DNA from: CADDYX01 sp045809945
GTDB taxonomy: Bacteria > Verrucomicrobiota > Verrucomicrobiia > Chthoniobacterales > UBA10450
Assembly (NCBI GenBank): GCA_045809945.1
Contig: JBJMWW010000073.1
Coordinates: 1-18,581 of the forward strand
Length of the DNA stretch: 18,581 nt
Direction of reading: 5' to 3'
Shown: piece after piece, positions 7,355 to 14,086 of the stretch
Position numbering within the stretch: position 1 is the first letter of the stretch
How the letters are laid out: each line of letters begins with the position of its first letter
The notes under the pieces: generated by a model
Databases searched by the model: none
Told to the model about the DNA's origin: nothing
The model's input: the letters and a program-made list of their open reading frames with translations, nothing else
Translations under genes and position numbers: made by a program

Positions 7355-8365
7355 ATGAAAACATCACTACGCATAGCAGCATTGGCCGTCGCGGGCCTCG
7401 CCATTGTCGCTACCTCCCAGGCCCAAACGTCGTCGACCACGAGTTCGACTACGACCACTGAATACATGCCAACGAGTAAAATCATTGGATCCACCGTAAA
7501 AGACTCGGGCGGCCAGACCGTCGGCACGATTAAAGATGTCGTGCTCGATAAGAACAGCGGTTGCATGGCCTACACCGTCCTCGCGACCGAAGCCGCCAGC
7601 GGTGGAACAAGTACCACACGCACGACGACTAAAACCGTCGCTGTTCCGTGGACCGTCTACCAGCCCAGCTCCGACATGCACACCTACACGGTGCGGGTCG
7701 ATCGCGAGCGCATCTACAACGCACCGGTTTGGGACGCCACGCGTGTCGACGAATACACACGGACCGATTACCTGAATAACGTCTACGGTTACTACGGCGT
7801 TACTCCCGGCGTGGGGATTGGTGTTGGCGTGAATGCAGGTGGCGGCGTGAACACGAGCACGACCAGCGGTTACAACACCGGCTCGGCCGCTTCGACGAAT
7901 GCCGCACCATCGCCAGCATCGTCGATGAGCCCTTATGGCGGCGCGTCACCGGCAGCCAGCCCGGCTGCGTCAACCGCTGCCTCGGCTGCGCCATCCGCCA
8001 CCGTCAGCGCGGCGCCGAAAGCGTCACCGAGTGCAAGCAGCGCGGCTTCGCACAGCTCGGCCTCGCCGCACAGCTCAGCCTCACCGCATAGCTCCAGCTC
8101 ACGGTCGCCATCGAGCAGCACAAGCTCGAGTTCGAGCGACACGAGCTCGTCAGCCAGCTCGCCTTCAGGCAGCAGCCACAAACATGCGACAAGCGGCACA
8201 AGCGGCACCACCAGCAGCAGTGACGCCGCGTCCGGCGTAAGCGAGAAGGCCGAGAAATCGTCAGCATCTGGCACGAACGAGAAAGCCGAAAAGTCGTCGG
8301 GTGAGCAGGGCAAAAAGGCTAAGAAGAGCAGCGAGTCAGAGCCTTCAGCCAGTCCCGAGGAATAA
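7355..8365 (+). CDS. Secreted PRC-barrel protein with long Ser/Ala-rich tail
   Basis: 336 residues from ATG 7355; an in-frame TTG at 7334 is less likely because MKTSLRIAALAVAGLAIVATSQAQ is a complete signal peptide with an AQA-like cleavage site. A PRC-barrel-like domain follows: SKIIGSTVKDSGGQTVGTIK, then DVVLDKNSGCMAYTVLA, then VAVPW, about residues 40-130. A short Tyr/Gly segment with NVYGYYGVTPGVGIGVGVN follows. From about residue 165 the protein is almost wholly Ser, Ala, Pro, Thr, with a tandem SASPHS unit near 8045-8095, and ends in two EKAEKSS copies and a Lys/Glu-rich tail. PRC barrels bind partner proteins; the tail looks disordered or wall-spanning. Function unknown. The gene ends at a hairpin terminator. 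Confidence 0.75.
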   Translation: MKTSLRIAALAVAGLAIVATSQAQTSSTTSSTTTTEYMPTSKIIGSTVKDSGGQTVGTIKDVVLDKNSGCMAYTVLATEAASGGTSTTRTTTKTVAVPWTVYQPSSDMHTYTVRVDRERIYNAPVWDATRVDEYTRTDYLNNVYGYYGVTPGVGIGVGVNAGGGVNTSTTSGYNTGSAASTNAAPSPASSMSPYGGASPAASPAASTAASAAPSATVSAAPKASPSASSAASHSSASPHSSASPHSSSSRSPSSSTSSSSSDTSSSASSPSGSSHKHATSGTSGTTSSSDAASGVSEKAEKSSASGTNEKAEKSSGEQGKKAKKSSESEPSASPEE

Positions 8366-8384
8366 CTCAGACATTCGACTTGCG

Positions 8385-8418
8385 ACAGCAGGAGTGGTTC
8401 AACCGCTCCTGCTGTTTT
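8385..8418 (+). terminator. Strong intrinsic terminator between convergent genes
   Basis: ACAGCAGGAGTGG (8385-8397), loop TTCAA, and CCGCTCCTGCTGT (8403-8415) make a 13-bp stem with one G-U pair, followed by TTTT (8415-8418). It lies 20 bases after the PRC-barrel stop. The right arm and loop also encode the last residues and stop codon of the convergent MFS gene, so the same hairpin may act for both directions, though no T-run follows on the minus strand. Confidence 0.8.
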
Positions 8419-9667
8419 GCTGTACGGGGATCACGCTCGCGGACTCAACAATGCGTGTCTCCTCATCGAGGAATTTCCTTCCCAGCATCCAGAAGACGCC
8501 CGCGAGTAACATCGTCGCCGAGACGCAGAGAAACGCGACCGTCATAGTGGAATGACCTGCAATCCAGCCAATGACCGGCGGTGAGATTGCGTCGCCAAAC
8601 GCGTGGATGATCAGGATGTTGAAGGCGAAGGCAGTCGCGCGGATTGGCGGCCGCGTCACATTAGCGAGCGCGGCGTTTGACGGCCCGGTATTGACGAACG
8701 CGAAGAAGATCGCAGCGAAAATCAGAAGCCAGGCGAGCGGAAACGGCGTGAACAGCGCGCCTACGAAAAGCGGAAACGCGATCAGCATTCCAGCTCCGGA
8801 AACCACAAAGTAGGAGCCGCGAATTTTCGTGCGCAGGCGGTCGGCCACCCACCCGCCGAACAACGTGGCGACGAACCCAGCCACGACCAGAATTCCGCCG
8901 AAGATCGTTTTGCCCGCGACTTCGGGCTGGTTCCGGTAACGGAGATAAGCCGCCATCCAAAAACCAAGGCCGGCAATGCCGAACGTAAATGCAGTCTGCG
9001 CCAGGACGTTCAGCAAATATGAGCGGGTGCGAAAGATCTCTGCGACTGCGCGCACGTTCAGCGGCTCACGTTTTTGCGCGCGGTAATCCCGTCGGAAGAA
9101 GCATAACACTCCCAGCAAAATGCCCGGCGCAGTCACAAAATAGAACGCGTAGCGCCAGCCGAAGTGCGCGGTAATGATTCCGCCGAGCACAAATCCAAGC
9201 GCGCTGCCGACCGGAATAGCGACATTGAAAACCGTGAGCACGCGGCCCCGGGTCGACAGCGGATAGAGATCCGAAAGGATGGTCGGCGCGGCCGGGCCGT
9301 AGCCGCCTTCGCCAATGCCGACAAACACACGCGTAGCGACGAGCATTCCAAACGTCGCCGCGAGTCCCGATCCGCCGCTTGCCAGACTCCATAAAATCAC
9401 AGCCACACCGACGATCGTCCAGCGCGAGAACCGATCGGCCAGTGCACCGAGCAACGGCGCCGAAAGCATGTAGCTGACAAGAAACGCGGTCGCGAGAATT
9501 CCCGTCATCGCCATCGCGTTCGGGTCGCCTGGCGCGAAAAACGTATCGCGAATGTTGGGCTCGACCGCGGCCAGGATCTGCCGGTCGATGTAGTTGAAAA
9601 GATTGATCGAGAGGAGCAGCGCGAGCGAGGCACGCGCGCCGGGCAATCGTCGGTCTGCGTTGCTCAT
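8399..9667 (-). CDS. Spinster-like MFS transporter
   Basis: 422 residues, 12 predicted membrane helices. The N-terminal half has the Spinster-type layout: NLFNYIDRQILAAVEP in helix 1, TAFLVSYMLSAPLLGALADRFSRW (helix 2 with the MFS A-motif loop D-R-x-S-R), ILWSLASGGSGLAATFGML, then RVFVGIGEGGYGPAAPTILSDLYP and FNVAIPVGSALGFVLGG. The central loop (RDYRAQKREPLNVRAV) and a second A-like motif, GGWVADRLRTKIRG, open the C-terminal half. Spinster proteins export or exchange lipids and lysolipids in animals; bacterial relatives are mostly uncharacterised. The divergent neighbour 49 bases away is an Aas-like acyltransferase/ligase, which suggests a lysophospholipid or fatty-acid substrate by inference. 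On the minus strand, TTTACA (9707-9702) and TGCAAT (9684-9679), 17 bases apart, could be its promoter. Confidence 0.87.
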   Translation of the reverse strand: MSNADRRLPGARASLALLLSINLFNYIDRQILAAVEPNIRDTFFAPGDPNAMAMTGILATAFLVSYMLSAPLLGALADRFSRWTIVGVAVILWSLASGGSGLAATFGMLVATRVFVGIGEGGYGPAAPTILSDLYPLSTRGRVLTVFNVAIPVGSALGFVLGGIITAHFGWRYAFYFVTAPGILLGVLCFFRRDYRAQKREPLNVRAVAEIFRTRSYLLNVLAQTAFTFGIAGLGFWMAAYLRYRNQPEVAGKTIFGGILVVAGFVATLFGGWVADRLRTKIRGSYFVVSGAGMLIAFPLFVGALFTPFPLAWLLIFAAIFFAFVNTGPSNAALANVTRPPIRATAFAFNILIIHAFGDAISPPVIGWIAGHSTMTVAFLCVSATMLLAGVFWMLGRKFLDEETRIVESASVIPVQQNSRSG

Positions 9668-9716
9668 CGAAGTTGCCGATTGCAGAGGCCGATGCGCGGA
9701 TTGTAAATGATAAACA

Positions 9717-11942
9717 ATGCCGCAGCCGTCCGCCGTGGAGCGCGCGCTCTATCTTGTCGCCCGCGCCCTGATGCGTGCGATTTATCGCGTCCAAATTCAC
9801 GGTCTCGAGAACCTCCCCAGCGGCGGGTTTTTGCTCCTGCCGAATCACATCACCTGGGTCGACGCTCTGATTCTTCAATTCGCCTGCCCGCGCAAGATCC
9901 GCTTCGTCATCGATCACGAGTTTTATGAGCACCGCGTGCTGCATCCGATCATGCGCATTGCCGGCGCGATTCCGATCAACGCCCGACGGGCGAAGGACGC
10001 AGTCAGGATTGGCGCCGAGGCGATGAGAAATGGCGAGATCGTCTGCCTCTTTCCGGAAGGGCAGCTCGAACGACGCGGAACGTTGCTCGCATTGCGGCGC
10101 GGCTTCGAATTGTTCGCGCGGCATGCCGAAGTGCCGGTGGTGCCGGTGTGGCTCGATGAACTCTGGGGCTCGATATTTTCCAATCAGGGCGGGCGGTTTT
10201 TTGTCAAATGGCCACGGCGTTTCCCTTATCCAGTCCGTGTCGCATTCGGCGAACCGCTCGCAGCCGAGGAAGCCGACAGCGCTACAGTGCGCGAGCGATT
10301 ACTAAAGCTTTGCGAATTCTGCTTCAGCAAACGCAACGTTCTTCGCGAACACCTCGCCCGCCTGGTCGTGCGCGGATTGAAACGCAACCCGTTTCGCACC
10401 GCAATTGTCGACGCCCTCGATCACACGTCGATTTCGAACAGCAAATTGCTCGGTGCGGCGATTGCGTTGAGCCGGAACGTCATCGTGCGCCGCCTCGAAA
10501 AACGCGTCGGCGTTTTGCTTCCGCCCGGTAAAGCCGGCGCACTCGCAAATCTCGCGATCGTCCTCGCCGGCAAAGTGCCGGTGAATCTGAACTTCACCGT
10601 CGGTCGCGAAGCAATCGAATCCGCCAAGGAGCAGTCGGGCATCAAGACAATCGTCTCGGCACGCGCAATGGCGAATCGGCTCGAGAATTTTCCGTGGACC
10701 GACGACGTGATTCATCTCGATCGCACGCTGCCGCAGCACAAAAAATCGATCCTGCTCTGGTGGATCACAGTGATCGTTTTGCCGACGCGCGTCTTGATTT
10801 GGCTGCTGCGAATTCCGCGCTGGGGCGATCACGAAGAGGCGGTGCTGCTCTTCACCAGCGGCAGTTCCGGCAAACCAAAAGGTGTCGCGCTGACGCACCG
10901 CAACGTGGTGGGCAATGCGGCGCAGGTCGGTGCGCTTCTCGACCTGCAAAGCGACGACCTGCTGCTGGCATCGTTGCCGTTGTTTCACAGTTTCGGCATC
11001 ACGGTCACGCTTTGGTATCCGCTTATCGAATCCGTGCGGGTGCTCTCCTATCCAAACCCTCTCGAGCCGGCGAAGATCGCGGCTGCAATCGAAAAGTATC
11101 GCGCGACGATTTTGCTGGCGACGCCGACATTTCTGCGCGCCTATTTTCGCAAGGCTGAGCCGCATCAACTGCGCACAATCCGTTTACTCGTCACTGGCGC
11201 GGAGAAGTTGTCGCGCGATCTCGCCGCAAAATTTGAAGAACATTTCGGCATGCCGGTGCTCGAAGGCTACGGACTGACCGAGACATCGCCGGTGGTGAGC
11301 GTTAACCTGCCGAATCCGCCGGCGAACGAAACCGGCAGAATCGTTGAGATCTCACATCGGCCGGGGTCGGTTGGCAAAATGGCACCTGGAATTGCCGCAG
11401 AAATTCGCGATCCGGAAACAGACGCGAAGCTTTCTCTGCACGACTCCGGCATGCTCTGGCTCCGCGGCGTAAACATCTTTGAAGGTTATCTGAATGATTC
11501 GGTCCGCAGTGCGGAAGTGCTGCGTGATGGTTGGTTGAAAACAGGCGATCTCGGCCGTTTCGATGAAGATGGATTTCTCTACATCGACGGCCGCCTCACC
11601 CGCTTCTCAAAAATTGGCGGCGAAATGGTGCCGCACGAAACCATCGAACAGAAAATCAGCGGCGTTCTGCAACTCGATACCGAGGGAGATCGCCGGATCG
11701 CGATCGTCGGCGTCGCGGATAAGACAAAGGGCGAGGCGCTCGTGTTGTTGAGCAGTGTCGACGTTGATCTCGCCAGTTTGCGCGCCGGTCTCGTTGGAGC
11801 AGGCGTTCCGAACCTTTGGATTCCGAAAACGGTCCGACGGATCGACACAATTCCGATGCTTGCCTCCGGGAAACTCGATCTGGCGCGCTGCAAACAAATT
11901 GCGGAGCAACGCGAGTCACCCGCCAGCGTTGCAGCGGACTAG
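9717..11942 (+). CDS. aas: Two-domain PlsC-type acyltransferase and acyl-ACP/acyl-CoA ligase (Aas-like)
   Basis: 741 residues, close to E. coli Aas (719), which reacylates lysophospholipids through an acyl-ACP made by its own ligase half. Residues about 1-215 are a PlsC acyltransferase: catalytic H44-x4-D49 in LPNHITWVDA, INARRAKD near 88, FPEGQL at 112-117 and PVVPVW. Residues about 225-741 are an ANL adenylate-forming ligase: the phosphate loop LFTSGSSGKPKGVALTH near 378, GYGLTETSPV near 517, TGDLGRFDEDGFLYIDGR near 609, and the final-domain lysine motif SGKLDL. A hydrophobic stretch (WWITVIVLPTRVLIWLLRI, about 353-371) suggests membrane contact between them. Both active sites look complete. 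The last 27 bases overlap the convergent maoC-like gene. It could instead be a fatty-acid scavenging enzyme; the exact donor is not decided by sequence. Confidence 0.88.
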   Translation: MPQPSAVERALYLVARALMRAIYRVQIHGLENLPSGGFLLLPNHITWVDALILQFACPRKIRFVIDHEFYEHRVLHPIMRIAGAIPINARRAKDAVRIGAEAMRNGEIVCLFPEGQLERRGTLLALRRGFELFARHAEVPVVPVWLDELWGSIFSNQGGRFFVKWPRRFPYPVRVAFGEPLAAEEADSATVRERLLKLCEFCFSKRNVLREHLARLVVRGLKRNPFRTAIVDALDHTSISNSKLLGAAIALSRNVIVRRLEKRVGVLLPPGKAGALANLAIVLAGKVPVNLNFTVGREAIESAKEQSGIKTIVSARAMANRLENFPWTDDVIHLDRTLPQHKKSILLWWITVIVLPTRVLIWLLRIPRWGDHEEAVLLFTSGSSGKPKGVALTHRNVVGNAAQVGALLDLQSDDLLLASLPLFHSFGITVTLWYPLIESVRVLSYPNPLEPAKIAAAIEKYRATILLATPTFLRAYFRKAEPHQLRTIRLLVTGAEKLSRDLAAKFEEHFGMPVLEGYGLTETSPVVSVNLPNPPANETGRIVEISHRPGSVGKMAPGIAAEIRDPETDAKLSLHDSGMLWLRGVNIFEGYLNDSVRSAEVLRDGWLKTGDLGRFDEDGFLYIDGRLTRFSKIGGEMVPHETIEQKISGVLQLDTEGDRRIAIVGVADKTKGEALVLLSSVDVDLASLRAGLVGAGVPNLWIPKTVRRIDTIPMLASGKLDLARCKQIAEQRESPASVAAD

Positions 11943-12395
11943 TGCGTTGGCGATCAGCGTCATCACAGTCTTGTCGTCTTGATTTGTGACGGCGTTGCGA
12001 AAACGAACGATGCCGCGGCCCGGTTTCGAGCACGAGCGACGCAGCTGAAGAATTTCCGTTTCCAAACGCAGCGTGTCACCCACGCGAACTGCCGCGGGCC
12101 AACGCAGTTCCTCCACACCAAGTCCGATCGCGCCGCCAACAAACTGCAATTCACCGGTTACCCACAACCGCATGCCCACCGCAGCGGTGAACCAACCGCT
12201 TGCCACCAGTGCACCGAAATCACTGGCATCCGCAGCAGCGCGGTCGAGATGAAAAGGCTGCGGATCGAAATCACGCGCAAATTCGATCATCGCCTTCTCC
12301 GTCACGACGTAGGTCTGCGATCCGAATCGATCGCCGACCTGCACATCTTCGAAGTAGCGCTGCACGCGCCGAAACGATGACGCTTCAGAGCCCAC
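11916..12395 (-). CDS. MaoC-like (R)-specific enoyl-CoA hydratase-family protein
   Basis: 159 residues with a GTG start at 12395 (no in-frame ATG fits; RYFEDVQVGDRF at 13-24 is the usual family opening). Single hotdog domain. The hydratase signature is seen as DFDPQPFHLD (42-51), with D44 and H49 five apart as in (R)-hydratases, followed by FGALVASGW (60-68). These enzymes hydrate trans-2-enoyl-CoA in beta-oxidation side paths or polyhydroxyalkanoate precursor supply; many MaoC-like proteins act on other thioesters. Its 3' end overlaps that of the aas-like gene by 27 bases, so both cannot be transcribed at full length at once without antisense overlap. Lipid-related placement next to aas is suggestive only. 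Confidence 0.85.
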   Translation of the reverse strand: MGSEASSFRRVQRYFEDVQVGDRFGSQTYVVTEKAMIEFARDFDPQPFHLDRAAADASDFGALVASGWFTAAVGMRLWVTGELQFVGGAIGLGVEELRWPAAVRVGDTLRLETEILQLRRSCSKPGRGIVRFRNAVTNQDDKTVMTLIANALVRCNAGG

Positions 12396-12497
12396 TGTCG
12401 CAATCGAAAATGGAGATGCCAGAGGAGAGAATCGAATTCCAGATGTAGTGATGCCCGTTGGCTCCGCGCAAGATGTAAACCCAAGCCATGCAACAAG

Positions 12498-12569
12498 TGC
12501 CAGGGGGGAGAGTTGAACTCCCGACCAAGGGCTTATGAGTCCCCTGCTCTACCACTGAGCTACCCTGGC
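12498..12569 (-). tRNA. tRNA with CAT anticodon (elongator Met, or Ile2)
   Basis: A 72-base cloverleaf: acceptor GCCAGGG/CCCTGGC, T8-A9, D stem GCTC/GAGC, anticodon loop CTCATAA with CAT at 12537-12535, variable TGGTC, T stem GGGAG/CTCCC with loop TTCAACT, discriminator A. CCA is not encoded. In the anticodon stem (GGGGA/GCCCT) the pair next to the loop is A-G, a mismatch, and the outer pair is G-T. It lacks the 1-72 mismatch of initiator tRNA, so it is an elongator Met tRNA or an Ile tRNA whose C34 would become lysidine; the sequence does not settle which. The 102 bases between it and the maoC-like start show nothing recognisable. Confidence 0.9.
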
Positions 12570-12583
12570 GTTATTTTCGGCGC

Positions 12584-12657
12584 GACGATAGCGAGAATCG
12601 ACTCCCGACCAACCCCGAATGGTTTCGGGGCTGCTCTACCGTTGAGCTACCCTCGGC
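12584..12657 (-). pseudogene. Decayed tRNA-like sequence beside the CAT tRNA
   Basis: Just upstream (on the minus strand) of the intact tRNA is a second tRNA-like sequence. It shares GTAGCTCA, GGTAGAGCAG, TTGGTCGGGAGT and a TCTC end of the T arm with its neighbour, in the same order. The D arm is intact, but the anticodon arm is replaced by a hairpin, CCCCGAA-ACCA-TTCGGGG, without a normal seven-base loop; the T loop is one base short; and the 3' acceptor strand (TATCGTCG) does not pair with the 5' strand (CCGAGGG). It is best read as a tandem duplicate that has decayed. An unusual functional tRNA is unlikely. Confidence 0.65.
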
Positions 12658-12660
12658 GTC

Positions 12661-12724
12661 TGTAGCCGCGGTCGCCGGCCGCGGCCATCGTTGATCTAAG
12701 CCGCGACCAGCGATCGCGGCTACA
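12661..12724. repeat. REP/BIME-like element of two inverted hairpins
   Basis: A 64-base unit with perfect 10-bp ends TGTAGCCGCG and CGCGGCTACA. Each half is itself a hairpin: GCCGCGG-N7-CCGCGGC (12665-12685) and GCCGCGA-N7-TCGCGGC (12700-12720), separated by 14 bases. Two related palindromes in inverted order are typical of bacterial REP pairs spread by RAYT transposases; no such transposase is in the window. It lies 37 bases past the stop of the anti-sigma-like gene and may also stabilise or end that transcript. Confidence 0.7.
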
Positions 12725-12761
12725 ATTTGGCGGCAAAAGGTGAACGCGCGGTTGCAGTCGG

Positions 12762-13547
12762 TCAATGGCCTCGTTCTTCGACCGGTGATTTCGCCGCGAG
12801 GTAGGGCGTAAGATCCTTCTCTGTCCCGCGCGACGCAGCCATGAAACAAATGCCATTCTTCTGACGAACAGCGCCCGTCCAGCCTTCCTGTTCAACAAAC
12901 CGCCAATCGGAGAAATCAGGAGCAGTCACACCCTTCTCGTCTTTCGCAGCGGGAAAGAGAAATAGCTGCATGTGTTTTTCGACGAGGTAAATCTGCGCGA
13001 CGCGATGCGCTTCGTCGTCGTCGAAGACACGGCAGCCCAGCGTCTTGAAATCGGCGAACTCGCGCGGCACGTCGAAATTCTCGAGCCGATACTTCATGAA
13101 AAACAGATCACTCAACGCGCCGGCATCTACTTTCACCGGATCGAGCAAGACGGAGCGCGTCGAGGCGGCAATCGTCAGCAGCTTGCGCGCGTTCTCAGCG
13201 CCCGGGAAATCATGCAGTCGTTCGTGCACGCGATAGGCAAACACCCCAGCAATCACTGCCGCTGCGAGGGCGATCGAAAGGACGGCAGGGTTGAACAGAA
13301 TCTTGCGCCAACGGCGTTTCCCACCGGGCACCAGATTTTCGTTTGCGAACCATTCCGCAATATCCGGCGTGACGGGAATCGTCTGCACCAATGCCGCGAG
13401 CGAACGATCGAACGCATGGCGCGCGGCAAACCGGTCCGCGTCTTTGCCTTTGCGGCTTTTCGTGACCGAAATGCGCGTCGCGCGATCGGTGCCCGGTTTT
13501 TCGGTGATCGGCGCCGCGTCGGCGAGCGTGGCTTCGCGGCGTCTCAT
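12762..13547 (-). CDS. Single-pass membrane protein, likely anti-sigma partner
   Basis: 261 residues from ATG 13547, which shares ATGA with the stop of the upstream sigma-like gene and so is preferred over the in-frame start 33 bases upstream. The N-terminal 80 residues are charged and cytoplasmic by the positive-inside rule (WFANENLVPGGKRRWRK before the helix). A single membrane helix spans about 84-106 (LFNPAVLSIALAAAVIAGVFAY). The outer part of about 150 residues has no family I can name; it includes GCRVFDDDEAHRVAQIYLVEKH near 165, and NGICFMAASRGTEKDL near the C-terminus. No HxxxCxxC zinc motif is seen. The anti-sigma role is inferred from topology and translational coupling to the sigma-like gene. 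Confidence 0.6.
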   Translation of the reverse strand: MRRREATLADAAPITEKPGTDRATRISVTKSRKGKDADRFAARHAFDRSLAALVQTIPVTPDIAEWFANENLVPGGKRRWRKILFNPAVLSIALAAAVIAGVFAYRVHERLHDFPGAENARKLLTIAASTRSVLLDPVKVDAGALSDLFFMKYRLENFDVPREFADFKTLGCRVFDDDEAHRVAQIYLVEKHMQLFLFPAAKDEKGVTAPDFSDWRFVEQEGWTGAVRQKNGICFMAASRGTEKDLTPYLAAKSPVEERGH

Positions 13548-14032
13548 TCGTCGTTGTGAGGCACGACTGCGTCGAGCCATGCCTGGAATTCTCGGCGGCC
13601 GCTCGCGATCAACGGCGGCAGTTCGCGCGCCTTCAAAGCCAGAATGGAGCAGAGTTCGGCCGGATTAAATTCGTCGAGGTAAAACAGAGCGAGCGCGCTG
13701 CGCTGCGGTTCGGGCGCCGCAGAAATCCAGATCGCCAGCTGCTGGACATCGATCTGTGCAATTTGCGCCGGGGCGGACGCAGAGACTTCGTGTTCGTCCA
13801 TTTGACCGTGCTCCGCTTGCAGCTCAGCAACCGACGCGGCGAGACAACGCCAGCGCGCGTCACGAAAAAACCAAAGTCGGTCCTGCGGCGCTTCACCGTG
13901 CGCCGACCGCAGTGCGGCTTCTCGCACCGTCCCTTGAAACGCCTCCTTTGCTTTCTCGACGTCAGAGGTCATGAGAAAACAAAAGCGGTAGAGCTGCGGC
14001 AGATTCCTGTTGGCGAAGGCGGCTGATTCCAA
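13544..14032 (-). CDS. Divergent sigma-70-like (ECF-type) protein
   Basis: 162 residues with a TTG start at 14032; the first ATG (codon 21) would remove the start of region 2, and no other good start lies before the upstream in-frame stop. Residues about 8-60 follow the layout of sigma region 2 (NLPQLYRFCFLMTSDVEKAKEAF, then WFFRDARWRCLA), and about 100-155 that of region 4 (APEPQRSALALFYLDEFNPAELCSILAL, then LIASGRREFQAWL). The acidic D-A-x-D-x-x-Q-x-x-F stretch common in region 2 is changed to DVEKAKEAFQGT, so core binding may differ. It overlaps the next gene by ATGA, the usual layout of ECF sigma/anti-sigma pairs. The gap to dapL upstream is 54 bases. Confidence 0.6.
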   Translation of the reverse strand: MESAAFANRNLPQLYRFCFLMTSDVEKAKEAFQGTVREAALRSAHGEAPQDRLWFFRDARWRCLAASVAELQAEHGQMDEHEVSASAPAQIAQIDVQQLAIWISAAPEPQRSALALFYLDEFNPAELCSILALKARELPPLIASGRREFQAWLDAVVPHNDE

Positions 14033-14086
14033 AACGCGGCGAATCTTACGTGCAGCGCGTGGCTCGACAAGAAAACGCCGAGACGA

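Noticed and set aside
7933..8313. 126-codon open frame on the minus strand, Leu/Glu/Ala-rich
   Set aside because: It mirrors the Ser/Ala codon repeats of the PRC-barrel protein tail; low-complexity sequence keeps the opposite frame open without coding meaning.
12498..12570. Initiator tRNA-fMet with C1-A72 mismatch
   Set aside because: Counting one extra 5' base gives a C-A pair, but T8-A9 and the D stem then fall out of register; GCCAGGG/CCCTGGC pairs perfectly as the real acceptor stem.
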